Both the position numbers and the translations under genes were made by a program. A stretch of DNA of 64,000 nucleotides from Dermatemys mawii (Eukaryota; Chordata; Testudines; Dermatemydidae): contig ML677334.1 of the NCBI GenBank assembly GCA_007922305.1, forward strand, positions 55,850,720 through 55,914,719, written 5' to 3'. This document shows positions 19,871-32,663 of this stretch, piece by piece; positions within the stretch are counted from its first letter, which is position 1, and each line of letters begins with the position of its first letter. The notes beneath the pieces are model-generated. The model was not told where the DNA came from and did no database searches. It saw only the letters and a list, made by a program, of their open reading frames with translations.

Positions 19871-22289
19871 TCTTGATACAAACAAAGTCATTGAAGTCAC
19901 TCATCAAGGGACTGAGCAAAATGATAGGGTTTACCTAATATGATATATGCAGAACATGACAATTGCTCTGGATTTAGCATAGCATAAACATTTTGGAAAG
20001 ATGTAATAAAAGAGGTGATTTACAGGCAAAACCATTAATGTTTCTTTAGTCATCCCAGTGAATAGCCCCACTAATGGCATCTGGAAATTGTTGCCTAAAA
20101 CCTGATAAAGATTGAGAAAGTTCTCAGCTTGCTCCTTTTACATCAAATTCTATAATGTTGTGTAATCAATTTTTTTTTCAGTTGTGAAATAGGTAATATG
20201 GAGCTGGATATAACATAAGCTACTGTAAATACATAGTGCTGGATTGTGGTACCTTAGCAGAATGGATTCTACCCTGCCAAAAATCAGGTCTGTTGCAGAT
20301 CATAATTAATCTGAAATTTATATTTGATACAGTGTAGAACAAACGTGTCTACACTAGAGAACTGACCCATTCCCAGCTGAACTCAGTTGATTGCATGTAT
20401 TGGTTTAAGCACAAGTAGTTCAGTGTGTCCACACTAGCTCTGCTGATTTGTTACAGCTTAGTCATGTCCTCACTAGCGCTGTTCTAAGTTGCCATGCTTT
20501 CTGGCTAGCAGCAGGTATCTCAGAAGGTATCCAATATAAAGGAAAGGTCACCACTGCACTGTTCATCTATAGTGAAAGCACTCACTAAACCATTTCTGTA
20601 TGGATTGTTTTAGTGCTGTCCACATAGGCAGTATAGAATGGTTTAGAAAGATTGAAACAGGTCTTAGACCTGCTCAAAGCAAGTATAATGCAAACAGCTT
20701 TTGGAATACATGTAAGCTGGTTGGAGCCAATTTTGTACATGGCCACAGGTGTTCCACAGGCATTTTACAGGGGGCAAACAGCTGTTAAAACCGTGCATTT
20801 CTGTCATGTAGACAATGCTTTGAACTCTGTATCTTTAAGGAGCAAGAGTGAAGTAGATTCTAGTTAATACTTCCAGCCTGGACAATTAACGTGCAAAAGC
20901 ATCAGTTAGTCTAGAACAAAAAAAAAAAAGAGACAAAACTTGATGCCAGGGAAGTCAGACAGAGCATGAGGCGCAAACTGGCTTAAAGAGAGAGAAGCTG
21001 ATTGACTGTGCAGAAACTGAGCTGTTGATTAGGTGCCATAGAGCTATCAGGCTGAAGATTAATCCCCACAGAGCAGCTGGGGGATCAAGGGAACAGAGCA
21101 CACTCCTTCCAAACCTCTCCTGGTAAAGATTTATCCTCTTTATATGAGAGCTGCCCTAAGCAGAGAACTCTTGCGCCCATCAGAATGTGAACCTGTCAGA
21201 GTATTGGATGTGAACCACAGCATGACACCCATACAATTGTATAACACGAGTCATGACACTGAATTGAAAGCAATGACATGCAATACAACCTGCAAAGCCC
21301 CTGCACATAGATTGTCTATGGCACTGAAGTTGTTAAAGGAGTGAGTAGCCAATAAGCAGTTCAGACAGATTTCTTAACACAAAAAGAACAAAGTGCTAAA
21401 GTCATCAATACAAACAGTGTAAATCAACCGAATAGGCAGCTGAAAAATGACAGCATTATGAGAGTTAAGATGAGGAGATAAAGTATAGGTGGATTTTTAT
21501 CCTCTGGGTTTATAAAGCCATGTTTGATGGACCATAAGTTCTCGCCTGAGACTTAATGGGCTAAATTCAACTGTTGTGTAACTCTGTCAAGTTTGATTGA
21601 CTTATGTCAGGAAGATTTGAGGCCCAAAGACTTACATACATTATGGTAGTAGTTGGAAGTTCTCCACTTTTAAGAGTTGCCATGCCTCAGCTATATACTA
21701 AAATTCCAGTGCCAGAAAGCATATATTCAAAATTGCTGAAAGCAGCAGAAAGGATGTAGCATAGAAACGAGTGGTGAATAGTCACTCTCTTTCATCTGCC
21801 AGCATAATCGCAAATAAAGGGCTTGATCCTTTTGCCCTTGCAATATCAAGTACCTGGTTACCACAATTCATTGTGGTTACCAGCTTTATTACGTCCATAC
21901 TTCTAAATGAGCTCAGACATCATCTTGGCCTCCCCTTTTGGGAATGAACTACATTCTGCTCTAGGTCAGATACCCTTTAACTCCGTTCTGTCTCTCCTCA
22001 AATAACACAAGTTTATGTTTTCTTCAGATGACTTCTGTGCTTTGGGCTTACTCTGCTGGAGTGACACCACCACTTTGTGGGATAGGACACTTTGGTCAAT
22101 GTCCATGATCAAGAACCCAAACTAAGCTAAGGTTCAGATCTTTCAAACTCACCTAAAAGACTGGCTACCTTCAAACTTGCCTCTCTTCTGGATGGCTCGC
22201 AACAAGAATCCCAACGGTCCACAACTACAATTTATCTTAAAGAAAATAGTATATTCTTTCTAGCAACTATAGAATCTTTTAAAATAAAA
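19871..22289. other. No gene found; weak Harbinger-like traces at 20340-20500
   Basis: GTGTCTACACTAGAGAACTG near 20346, GTGTCCACACTAGCTCTGCT near 20425 and TCCTCACTAGCGCTG near 20466 resemble termini and subterminal parts of Harbinger-like MITEs, but no bounded element could be drawn. The remainder is AT-rich with no supported gene. Confidence 0.4.
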
Positions 22290-22560
22290 AGTGACAGGTA
22301 TTTGAATGGCTTATCCTTAAACATTTCTAATAATGGGGACTACACAACCGGTCTTGGAAGCCTATTCCAGAATTTAACTACCCTTATAATTAGAAAGCTT
22401 TTCCTGATACCCAGTCTTAATCTCCTTTTTTGCAAATGAAGCCCTTCTTGTCCTACCTTCAATGACCACGGAGAAGAATTGATAACCTTCCTCTTTATAA
22501 ACAATCCTTAACATATTTGAAGACTCTTATCAAGTCCCCCTTTAGTCTTCACTTGGTTTG
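22290..22560 (-). mobile_element. CR1 3'-region fragment
   Basis: The plus strand reads as the antisense of the CR1 3' region. CTAATAATGGGGACTACACA is followed by GGAAGCCTATTCCAGAATTT and later AACATATTTGAAGACTCTTA. No coding part is present. Confidence 0.8.
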
Positions 22561-25500
22561 GCAATATTTTGATAATTCTGTAAAGTGATGACGCTAAGTA
22601 CCCCAAGGTTAGAATGTGATCATGGAAAAGAGTGTGGCTAATTTTAAAGAAATCAGTATGATTCAACATTTATCAGCCTGGCTCTAGAATTCTTTAGAAT
22701 GAGATAAACACTGGAAAAAAAAATAACCTGTGAGTTTCCATCCACAGTTTTTAACAAATTGCTGCGTTCACAACTCTTGTGTTTTTTGAAATCTGATAAA
22801 TTTCACCAAGATTTTGTCTTGAAGAAAAATAGAAAGAAGTTTCAATAATGACAAAACATCATATTTTGACATTTTTAGAATGAAACATTTGAATTTTTCA
22901 TTTTGAAAAAAACTTTTTGCTTCAAAATTGTTTTGATTTGCTATCAGTATCCACTATAATAAACAAGAAAAAAAGTTGAAAATTGAATTGTAACTTTATA
23001 TTTTTTTGAAACAAAATGTTGGATTAACCCAAATCAAACTTTTCTTTTTTCTACAGAATTTTCCTTTGCAGAGAAGTTAGAAATTTTTGGATTTCCCTCC
23101 AACTCAGTGAAGCCAAATTTCAAAAATCTCAAAATCCATTGCTAATAAGAACTTCTCTCTTCTGTACAGCTCTAATATATATAAACTCAAAGATGAATTC
23201 TTACAGTAGTCTTCCCAGTGAATCCTCTATTTCATTTTTCAGACTGCAAGTATTTCCAGGAGAGATTTCTTTTATTTTGTCTTGTACAGTGCAAGCTCTA
23301 CAAATATTAAACAACAACTTTGTTGGGGTCTTGTTAAAAAATAGGGATACTCCCTTCTAACATGGCTGGAGTCATTTTTGAAGGGGTTGTGTGACTCTAA
23401 AAGGTGGAAAAAAACCATTACTTGGTGATTGTCTTTAAAAATACCCAAATCATCACTGGTTGTGTGTGGTGAAATATCTATCTGAACCTAAGTACTGTGG
23501 AGGGATGGTAGAACCCCAGTCCTCAGTAATAATGGACCTATCAGTAAGAAAGACTTTGTATTTATCTCTACAATTTTTTGAGGAATCTCCCCCAGTGCAG
23601 TTCCAGTTCTATAAGCCATTCCTATGAGTTGGATTGCCTTGTATGACATTGCACAGGGTGGAGACTCCTCCCACCCCTGGAAGGACCCGGTCTTCATGTC
23701 ACTTCAGATATTATACAGCTGCTTCTGAGGCAATACCCCTCAGAATAGGGCTCAGCTCTGCTACTGCATAACCATGTGGAGTATTTGTGAGCAGCAGCCA
23801 CTGAGGCTGTTTTAGGCTGTATATAGAGACTGTAGTCAGCGCAATCTCTGAATTATTATTCTGCCTGCTTCATTTAGTAAGACCATACCTTGGTGACTAA
23901 ACTCATTATTATACAATAAAAACAAAACAGCTTATGTTGTGTCAAAGTACTGAGCACTGCTCAGAATACAAAAAGAAAGTTAGTTTTGCAACACAAACCA
24001 AGACAACTGATGAGCTGTGATTTGCAAAATTAGGAGCTGGCATACTCCATTTAATATTTTCTGTACAGTATATATGGGGAGGGGAAAGGGAAGAGAAGAA
24101 CTGTGGAAGCAATAGCCATTTACTTTTCTCTATAGGCATTATAAAGGAGAAAATAAATAGGATGAATTATTGATGGCATTTATTTATGCTTCTGTGAAAT
24201 GGCATGGGTAATAACCACAGAGTTCTTCTCAGTTAATATTGTCTCTAAAGATGAGTGGGTCAGATATGATTCGTCTGTGGTTTGAACTATCCTCTGATAA
24301 GTCAAAACACTATGTCTGCTTTTATGGGAGACATTGAAATATTTCCTCAGGATATGCCCACTCTATTTCTGATACATTGTGCCGTGACTTGAAGCATTAC
24401 TTAGTGCCACAGAAAACATAACAAGAGGAATGTAATACTACATGAATCTCCTTTTCTCACGTTACCATCCCATGAAAGATTAGGAGAGTGCTTCTTGAGA
24501 TTCCCACTAACAGCTGAGATGGCAGAGCTGTAATCTGACATAAAGCAATTGGACATAAGCAGGGCTTTTCTTGTGTAGTGCTGTGAGATGTCAAACTCCC
24601 ATTGTATAACTCAGCCGTAAACATTTGCTCCAGGCTCAAACTTGGCACACAGTATTACATCTAGGGAACAATCTTCATTTAAGCAAAATTAAAAAATATC
24701 AGTTTGCTCATTTGAAAATTTATGAGAGCCAACATTCCCTTCCCTTGCACAGGACTCAATAGGGATCTGATTTATCAAAATTAATTTGGCAAATGATTAG
24801 TCCATAACAAGGAGTAATTGCCTCTGGAATTCCTTTTGGGAAGAAGGAAGTACAGCAGCTGCCATTTTAACTTTGAGAAATAACTAACGTGCATGCAGGA
24901 ATTATCTGCTCTTATAAGGATTCCTACCCTGAATTTTCAAAGTCTATAAATGCATAAAGTAGTTCTAAGCACGGATTTGAATGGTAGACAGGAGTTTCCC
25001 TTCTGAAGAGAGGGACTCCTAACAAGACAAATAAGGTTTTCTTTTATCACTGTTTTGAAGATACTTTTTAAATATTTTTATTAGTAAGCAATGCAATCTG
25101 CTTTAGCCCCTCCTGCCTCTATAACTTCTGGAAAAAGGATTAACAAAAAGAGGTGATCCATCCCCTGTTGATAATTGATAAGCTGCATAGGAAAGGAGTT
25201 TCTCCGATGCATTGTCCCCCTCTGCTTCAGGGAAAGTTCTTGTAAAAGATGGTACTCGCAGGTCATGGTGATGAGGATGTTGTGAAATCTGAACTTTTTC
25301 TCATCTACAGTACCCTCAATTAGTGTCACTAATTAGCACCATAGCTAAATTACAATCATTTTGCTGGAGAACATGCACAAGTAATTAGCAATTGTGATTC
25401 ACTGTGAAGCAGTTAGCACTGGTCAGAAAATGGAATTTCCCTCCCACAAAACATTTTGATTATTTGGAAAGGCTTTTCGTCCTGACTTGGGACAAAAGAT

Positions 25501-28500
25501 CTTCCCAGACAGGTCAAAAATTTGAAGGAAGAAAAATTGTTTTTGGAGAATGAAAACTGATTTTTTTTGGTTTGCTCACAGGAGCCCAACTCCCCAGTGA
25601 GTTGTCTCCAAGGGCTAGCTAACTGCACAAGCAGCCAGCTCCCTGGGGAGTTGAGCAGCCAGGCTGTCCTCTGGACACTATAGTACTCCTGCCCGCACCA
25701 TACCTTGTAACTAAAGAGATTCAGCTTCCATGGAGAGATCTGTCAAGTTAGGAAGGGAACGTACCATAGAAAACTGCTTCTCTCTAACTCCATCCCTTAC
25801 ATACTCTGTGCTGACCAATAGAGTCCTAAATGCATGCAATCAGGTGGAGGCAGGAGGGGATTTGAACCACGTACTCCCCGCTTCCATGCCATTCCTACTA
25901 TCTTGCCCTTCTCTGTCTTTGTACGTAATAGGGAATGGAACACTGGGGCCTGCATTGCTCATGAACGCCACCGACCCAACTGTGTTAAATAAATCAAAAA
26001 TTGCTGTGAAGCCTGAAAATGTCAATACAAATGATGGACAGACAACTTGAGTGATGTCTCCTTTGTTCATTAAACTCTTTGAATTTTTGCTGACCATAAT
26101 CGGTTTCATAGTGTGACTGGAACTGACAGGGATTATTCCTTTTGCACTGGAATTTAAGGAGAGCATGTTTGTTCAGAGGAGAAAGGAGACCAGATTAGAA
26201 CATGCTACTGGAGCATAATAAATTCACAGTAATTGCAAGCTAGTGTTCTGTACTTCTTTAGACACCATTTCTAATATTCACATCCTCTCATAGTTAGCTC
26301 ATTTATGCTTTTGTCCTTATTGAATTAACTGTTGTCTTTTCTTTCATACAGTCTCCTGAGGGAAACCCCTTTTAAATCTTTTCAGTTTAATTCCATTAAT
26401 TGGCATATTGTCTGGTCTTATGTTTCCCCTCCTGGGTCCTGAACTTAGATTCCCCTCAGTTCTTAAGCTCCTCAGCTATGTTTCTGCAGCTTTGACTGAC
26501 AACTTGCTTGATCTGTAGACAAAGCATGTGCTTTCTTATCTTTCAGTTCCAGGCTAATGTTTAACAATGTATTCACAGTTTATCACCCTATTTCTTAAGC
26601 CTGGGCTCAGAAGCTCTCTCAGTTCTGAAGCCATCATAAAAATCAGTAATAATTAAAATATTACTAACTACAATAATTTAAAAATAAATAATGTAAGAAG
26701 TCTGATGCCTTTACTGATTTATTAATAGTCCTTACTTTTGACCTTCAAAGGCTTCTGTTTTGGGTCCTCTTTCAACTCAGAAAATGAAGCCTTAGCAGCC
26801 TTTTCATTACAGAAAAAAAAGTGAAAATGAAAGTTTTCAGTTCAGCATCATAACTTTCCCAGGTACATTAACAAATGAAAATGAGTGCAGGAAGTATGCA
26901 ACATGAAAACTGCAATTTAGTTAGAACATTATTTCAGTAATATGAAAAATGGGTTGAAAAAAACACATAGCTAACAGTATTCCTAGTCCATATTTATTTT
27001 TTATGGTCATAATAAACTGAATTCATGACACACTGAAAACACCATTATTGCTTTATTTTACAAGGCACAAGTAGCCACGTAATAACTTTGCAGTAACACT
27101 GCAGCTGTATTATATATGAGCCCTATGTGGCGAAAGACAGAAGGGAGCAAATGAAAGAAAAATGGGATGGGAAGGCACCAAAATCAATGGAAAGGTGGAA
27201 CCAAACCAATGTCCTTCCCTTTCCTTTTTACCACTCCAAGGACCAAAATCATCTTTGTGCCCACACCACACTGTAGGAGTTCAGGGGGACTTTAAGGGAT
27301 GATTTTTGAGGGTGTGAGGAGTTGGGTACAGACATGCTGTCCTCAAAACCTGTGGAGATTGAGGTAGATAATCCAGGTAGAAAAGTTAATACTGCTTCCA
27401 GCATACTTCAATGAGATATGAGGACTTCAGAGAAATTGGGAGAAGTCTCAAGTGATGGATATTTCTCATAGACCAAATCCATCTCAAATACCATCATTTT
27501 CCCTTATTCATGAAAAGAGATAACCTACTTAGGCATCAGACATGATCTGATTTATCAAGAACAGTATCTGAAAACCTAGATGTCCCACGCAGAGAAGTGA
27601 CAAAAGCCATGGAGAAATGTTGTTCATTCCCAATATCTTTATTGGGAAAAGTAGAAGCTATTAAAATTAATGTATCTATTTAGTTTAATTCTACTTAAAT
27701 TTCCTGCTTCAACTTTCACAGGAATGAATAGACTTACGCAACATTTCTTATGGAGTATGAAGACATCACAGACCCACAAGATACTGAGGAAATCATGACC
27801 AAATGGGAGGTGGGATTACCAAATTTGTATTTATATCACCTGGCTTTTCTATTCAGATTTTGAATAAGATGTTTCTGCCCCATCAACTCTTCCCAACCTT
27901 CACTGTATTTCGAGATTGAAAAAAATTAATTAACCCCTTTGTGTGTCTCTCTCTGCACTTCCTCTTGGAGGTTTCTTCAGAAAATCATACCCATTGCCAC
28001 TTCTGATCTCATCAACGCTCTCTCCATGCCAGTCTGGAATAATCTCAATTTAAATTTGCTAGGAGCTCTCAGTTCAGATCTGCCTGACTAACTAAGAGCA
28101 TATTAATCATAACAGATATTATTGGACAACTTTAGCCTCCTGTTCCTATCTTTGTGATAAATAACTACCAATAAAGCAAGGTCTGTTCTACAATAAGCAT
28201 TGACTCAAATTATAAAGGAGCTGCAGAATTGCAAGCCACTAATAACACCCCACTTGAAGTGTACCTTAAAAAGAACGTTAAACAAAAACATTTTATCGAT
28301 AACACATACAAATAGCTGAATTCCTTCATTTATCCTACTGGCTATGGCATAAAAGAAAATTGGAGAAGGAGGAAAGCACCTCCATTTCTTCTGACGGGTG
28401 GGATAGCATCTGGCACAATATATGCAGAACATCCAGTTCTCTGTTTCTGTATTTCCTTCAGAGCAAAATTCGAAATAGAGATTGCATAAAGCTGGGCACA

Positions 28501-28894
28501 CCCCATGAGACGGAGAAGGGAGTATTAACCTGGTAATGTTGCATGAGAGATTTACTAGTTTACTGTCTGCACTGATACTAGATGGTAGTGGTATATAAGG
28601 GTGTGACTTCACTTGAGGGATAATACTTAAGCAGGTAACTTGAGCCCAGGTGACACCTTCTGCCTGGGAAACTTGACCGAATTTTAGAGTGCCATGAAAA
28701 TGACAGTTTGCTTGAAATCAGATCCAAGCACAACACAACTTCACATATCACAAGCAAACCCAATCTAATGAAGGTAGTTAAATGGCTTGTGGAGACAGTT
28801 TTCTGATTTTTGTAGGGGTTTTTGATCACAATACGCAAACCACAGTGGCAGAATAAAGCAAGAATTAACACATCATCAAATTTAGACATCATAC
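22561..28894. other. No gene found in 6.3 kb
   Basis: The sequence is AT-rich and largely without named repeats. 22740-23110 is a tract with many TTTTGAAA/TTTTCA words that looks like an old repeat. Overlapping frames at 25730-26050 (plus) and 25840-26166 (minus) have no domain, no strong splice sites and no family I know. 24700-24960 is a candidate non-coding conserved block. Confidence 0.4.
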
Positions 28895-28897
28895 TGA

Positions 28898-29202
28898 GAT
28901 CTGGTCTAGACTAAGCACTTTTAACAGTATACATTAATATATTTTTGTTAAAGATGTGATTTTTACAAAATAATTACACAGATACAGCCCCTAATGTTGA
29001 TTTAGCTATTCAAGTATAAAAGTGCCTTATACCCCAGTATCGCTTATTGCCATTCTCATTTGAGAATAAACTACACTGGTATAAGCACTTTATAAACCGT
29101 ATAACTGTAACCACACAATGTGTGGATGGGTGAGAGGTTGTATTGCTTTAACTATTCCAGTACAGTTAAAACAATACAAACTTTGTTTGTAGATAAGGCT
29201 TC
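28898..29202. mobile_element. Harbinger-type MITE, AT-rich
   Basis: The left end reads GATCTGGTCTAGACTAAGCA, and the right end, reverse-complemented, reads AGCCTTATCTACAAACAAAG. They share the NTGGTCTACA-type terminal motif of the other Harbinger-like elements in the window. The interior is AT-rich with no coding capacity. Ends and target duplication are approximate. Confidence 0.6.
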
Positions 29203-31099
29203 AGAAAAATATTCTGCATTTGTGGCCCTACCACCTGAAAATATGTAAAAGAGTTTGGAACTAGATTTCTGGTCAGTCTAGCTACTTGTTTATGCGCTCC
29301 CATAGCTGGATGTACCAACATTTTTTGTACTTTTGTTCATTATTTTTATTGCCAAACTTCCTCTTTTCAAGTACTACAAAGATTGAATACTATTCATACC
29401 ACTAGCTAAATGTTCATCAACATTTCCGTCAATATACATGACTGGAAAAGAGGAAGGGAATCAAATGTTTTCACAAAACTTTATTCCCCTTTTCCCAGAA
29501 TTTAAAACACTACTAACATTTCAAAATAGGACAGTATTTGACCACTAAGTATAACCCCATGTTTGACACGAGCTTGAAACCCACTCACTACATTTTCTTC
29601 TAGACATGAATTTACTTTTTAAACCAGAGTTCTGTAATTAATTTCATTCAGGTTGGCCAGGCCTAAGACTTCAGACCCTGAACTAATTCTTCATGAAAAA
29701 TGAAAACTACTTTAAATTTAGAGGGGCAAAAAAAATATTTCTGATTCTTTTTGAAAAAGACTTAAAATCCAAAACCAGGATCACAATACAATCTTTTGTA
29801 CACAAAACACAATACAGTATTTTGCAACTTTCTTGTTCAAATTGGACAATAGTAATTAACATTATATTTTTTGGTTACAAATAATCAACTGAATATTTGG
29901 TTTCAAAAAATAAATTATTAAATTTACAATCTGTCTCTTTTTCAGCAAAAATTTCATATGGCACTGTTTTAGCCTGAACACTTGAAATGGCTGCAGTAGG
30001 ACCAAGAATAAAAGCTGCAGTCTGACTTAGCAGGGAGCCACAAATTTAGAAGTCTTAATAGACCAATTCATGATCAACTGTAATTGCTCATAAAGAGGTA
30101 GCGTTATGGTCTCGTGTCAAGACGCAGCTATTTAGTTAGTGCCCAAGAAGGGTACTCCTGACATTAATATAAATTAATGACATTAAGACCTAATGTAAAC
30201 AGTCCTAAATATGAATTACATAACAAGATATATTATTCCTGTGGCTTAACTAGTCAATCTACAGTTTTAAGAGATGCTGAAATATTTAGCTGATAGACTA
30301 CAAAGTCTTTTGAGTAGTGTAATTCTTCCTTTCAAAATGCTAGATCATGCCAGATATTAAGACAGAGGGCTGAGGCGGGTCCTTCTTAAAAATGCTGCTT
30401 TTTTGCTGCCAGATTTTGTTCTTATTGTAGGAGAATTAAAAATGTCTTGAGCTTTATCAAGGGTCTTAAAACAAAACACTACAAACCAGAATATACCAAG
30501 GATTTTGGAGGCCTCTGGATGATGAAGTCCTATACAATTTAGACTAGTATATTAATACACCAGATTAAACAAAAGAACATTATTTGTTAAATCTATTTTG
30601 AAAGATTAACTAGTAGACAGGTTTACATAAACAAAATGCTCTAAATAAAATGGCCCAGAGTCACTGCATGGGTAGAAAATCTACCGGGAGACAGGGAGCA
30701 GTGTTGAAGCCATCTACAACCCTACTCCATAGGAGACCTCACAGCCACCCAACACTGCCTCAGAAGCAGTTAGGAACAACCTAGGAGAGACACATCCAGG
30801 CCGACCAGGAGACCCAGCACTTCTGCCAGGCACTCTCTACTGGCAGAGCTCCTATGGAGCCCTAACCAGAATTTAAAACTGCTCTCCTCTGGCACACTCC
30901 CTGAGGAATGGCCACCAGTAGTTTCACAGCCTGCCCCACCCAGGGTGAATCCCTGTTATGGACAATTAGCTTCAGATTTGATCCCCTTTGCATATATGGG
31001 GGTGGATGTGGCCTACAAACCACACTTCCAGTTATTGCTAATATTGAAGTTCTTTGTTATGCTTAACATACTTCAGTCCTGCTGTATTCTGATAAAAAA
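29203..31099. other. No gene found
   Basis: AT-rich to 30640, then a moderately GC-rich stretch to 30960 that I cannot assign. No supported coding region. Confidence 0.4.
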
Positions 31100-31107
31100 G
31101 TCTAAGG

Positions 31108-31863
31108 CAGGGGTGAGCAAACTTTTTGGCCTGAGGACCACATTGGCATTGTGAAACTGTATGGAGGGCAAGGTAGGGAAGGCTGTGCCTCCCCAAACAG
31201 CCTGGCTCCCACTGCTCCCTCACACTTCCCACGCCCTGACTGCCCCTCTCAGAACCCCTGACCCGTCCAACCCCTCTTGCTCCTTGTCCTCTCACTGTCC
31301 CCTCCCAAGACTCCCCGACCCTAATCATCCCTATCCAACCCCCCTGCTAGCTGTCCCCTGACTGCCCCCGACCTCATCCACACCCCTGCCCCCTGACAGG
31401 CCCTCTTGGGCAGGGCCGGCTCCAGGTTTTCTACCTCCCCAAGGAGCGGAAAAAAAAAAAAAAAAAGCATCAGCTCATAGACTTGCCACCAAATTGCTTT
31501 ATGGCCACTAAAATGCCGCCGAATGATGCAGTGTGCCACCCTGATCACAGACGGCGTGCCACCCCTCCCCCCCACTGTTGGCTGCCCCAAGCATGGGGGG
31601 CTGGGCTGGTGCTTGCCCTGCCCCTGGGACTCCCACGCATATCCAATCCTCCCTGTTCTCCACCCCCTTACTATGCTGCTCAGAGTAGCAGGAGGTTGCA
31701 GCCCGGCTGGAGGCAGCTGCGGTGCCCAGGAGGAGCGATGGCCCAGACTGGTACAGCAGGCCAAGGCTGCAGAGATAGCTGGGGAGAGGCCCAGCAGGGG
31801 AGAGGCCCAGGAACTCAAGGGCCGGGCAGGACGGTCTCGTGGGCTGTAGTTTGCCCACCTCTG
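31108..31863 (+). mobile_element. hAT-type element with exact 8-bp TSD
   Basis: GTCTAAGG is present at 31100-31107 and again at 31864-31871, an exact 8-bp duplication as made by hAT transposases. The element starts CAGGGGTGAGCAAACTTTTT and ends GGGCTGTAGTTTGCCCACCT followed by CTG, giving matching terminal inverted repeats. The interior from 31193 is the GC-rich module shared with three other loci. It contains a further inserted element at 31411-31620. The 244-codon minus-strand frame running through it is a composition artefact. Confidence 0.92.
31411..31620. mobile_element. Element nested inside the hAT copy, CAGGGCCGGCTCCAGG type
   Basis: The 210-bp insert starts CAGGGCCGGCTCCAGGTTTT and ends GGTGCTTGCCCTG. 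It is flanked by CTCTTGGG (31403-31410) and CCCCTGGG (31621-31628), a plausible 8-bp duplication with two changes. Removing it restores the GACAGG...GGGACTCCCA order seen uninterrupted at about 58335. A long A-run lies inside it at 31450-31467. A relative of the same family ends at 62874. Confidence 0.75.
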
Positions 31864-32623
31864 GTCTAAGGACTGTGAAAAGCCATGGCTTTCACAGCCC
31901 AGATTGGCAGAGAACAGGAAAACTATGACTACAATATTAGTTGTTAAGTAGCCTTCCCATGATAAATGTAGCATTAGTAATGCTTGGGGAGTTGAAAATT
32001 GAGGGATTGATGCTGTCAGGTGCTGAGTATTTCCAGCAAGGTGTTCAGTATCCACTGACTTCAGTGGGAGTTGAGGGCACTTTGCAGGAGGTACTGAGCA
32101 TATTGCAGGAACAAGTCCTAAACTTTCCAGTGTGTTTACAGTCTAGACAGACAGTGGTGGGTGAAAAGAAGTGCACATAAAAGTTACACAGGTAGCCTTA
32201 TCCGAGAACCTAGGGGGATTTATTCACATACCAAAACCACTCCATTATTTAGCGTAATGGACACTTTCTGCACCAGACTCATCCAGGGTCAGACTGTTCC
32301 AAGTCAAAACTGAAGTTCGGTGGCAGAGCTGAGGCAGTTTGCATACCATATGCCCACACTTCACCCTCATTTAGCTAGTGCTACTTGAAGGTAATCAAAG
32401 TAACCTCAGTTTTTTAAAAATGGTAATATCTGGGAGCACCAATACTTCTGCGATTGTTTTGGGTAAGTATGATATTGTTCTTAAGTAAGTAATTTTATTG
32501 TACTCCTCTTACCAAGCAACTTCAAGTCATATTACACATAGAACCCTAGAAACATTTTCTTGGCTAACTGAGCCATTTTGAACCAAATAAATCATCATTA
32601 CACAATAAGTATTTTGGGGGCGA

Positions 32624-32628
<5 letters not shown>

Positions 32629-32662
<34 letters not shown>
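32629..32662. repeat. (GA)n microsatellite
   Basis: An uninterrupted run of AG dinucleotides, about 17 repeats. It generates the serine/leucine repeat seen in the minus-strand frame here, which is not a gene. Confidence 0.98.

Positions 32663-32663
<1 letters not shown>

Noticed and set aside
25730..26166. Overlapping open frames on plus (106 codons) and minus (108 codons)
   Set aside because: No recognisable domain, no strong paired splice sites and mutually antisense. I could not support either.
31321..32055. 244-codon minus-strand open frame
   Set aside because: It crosses an hAT-type element, its nested insert and flanking DNA. Composition is Gly/Ser/Pro/Arg as expected from the GC-rich module, with no domain.
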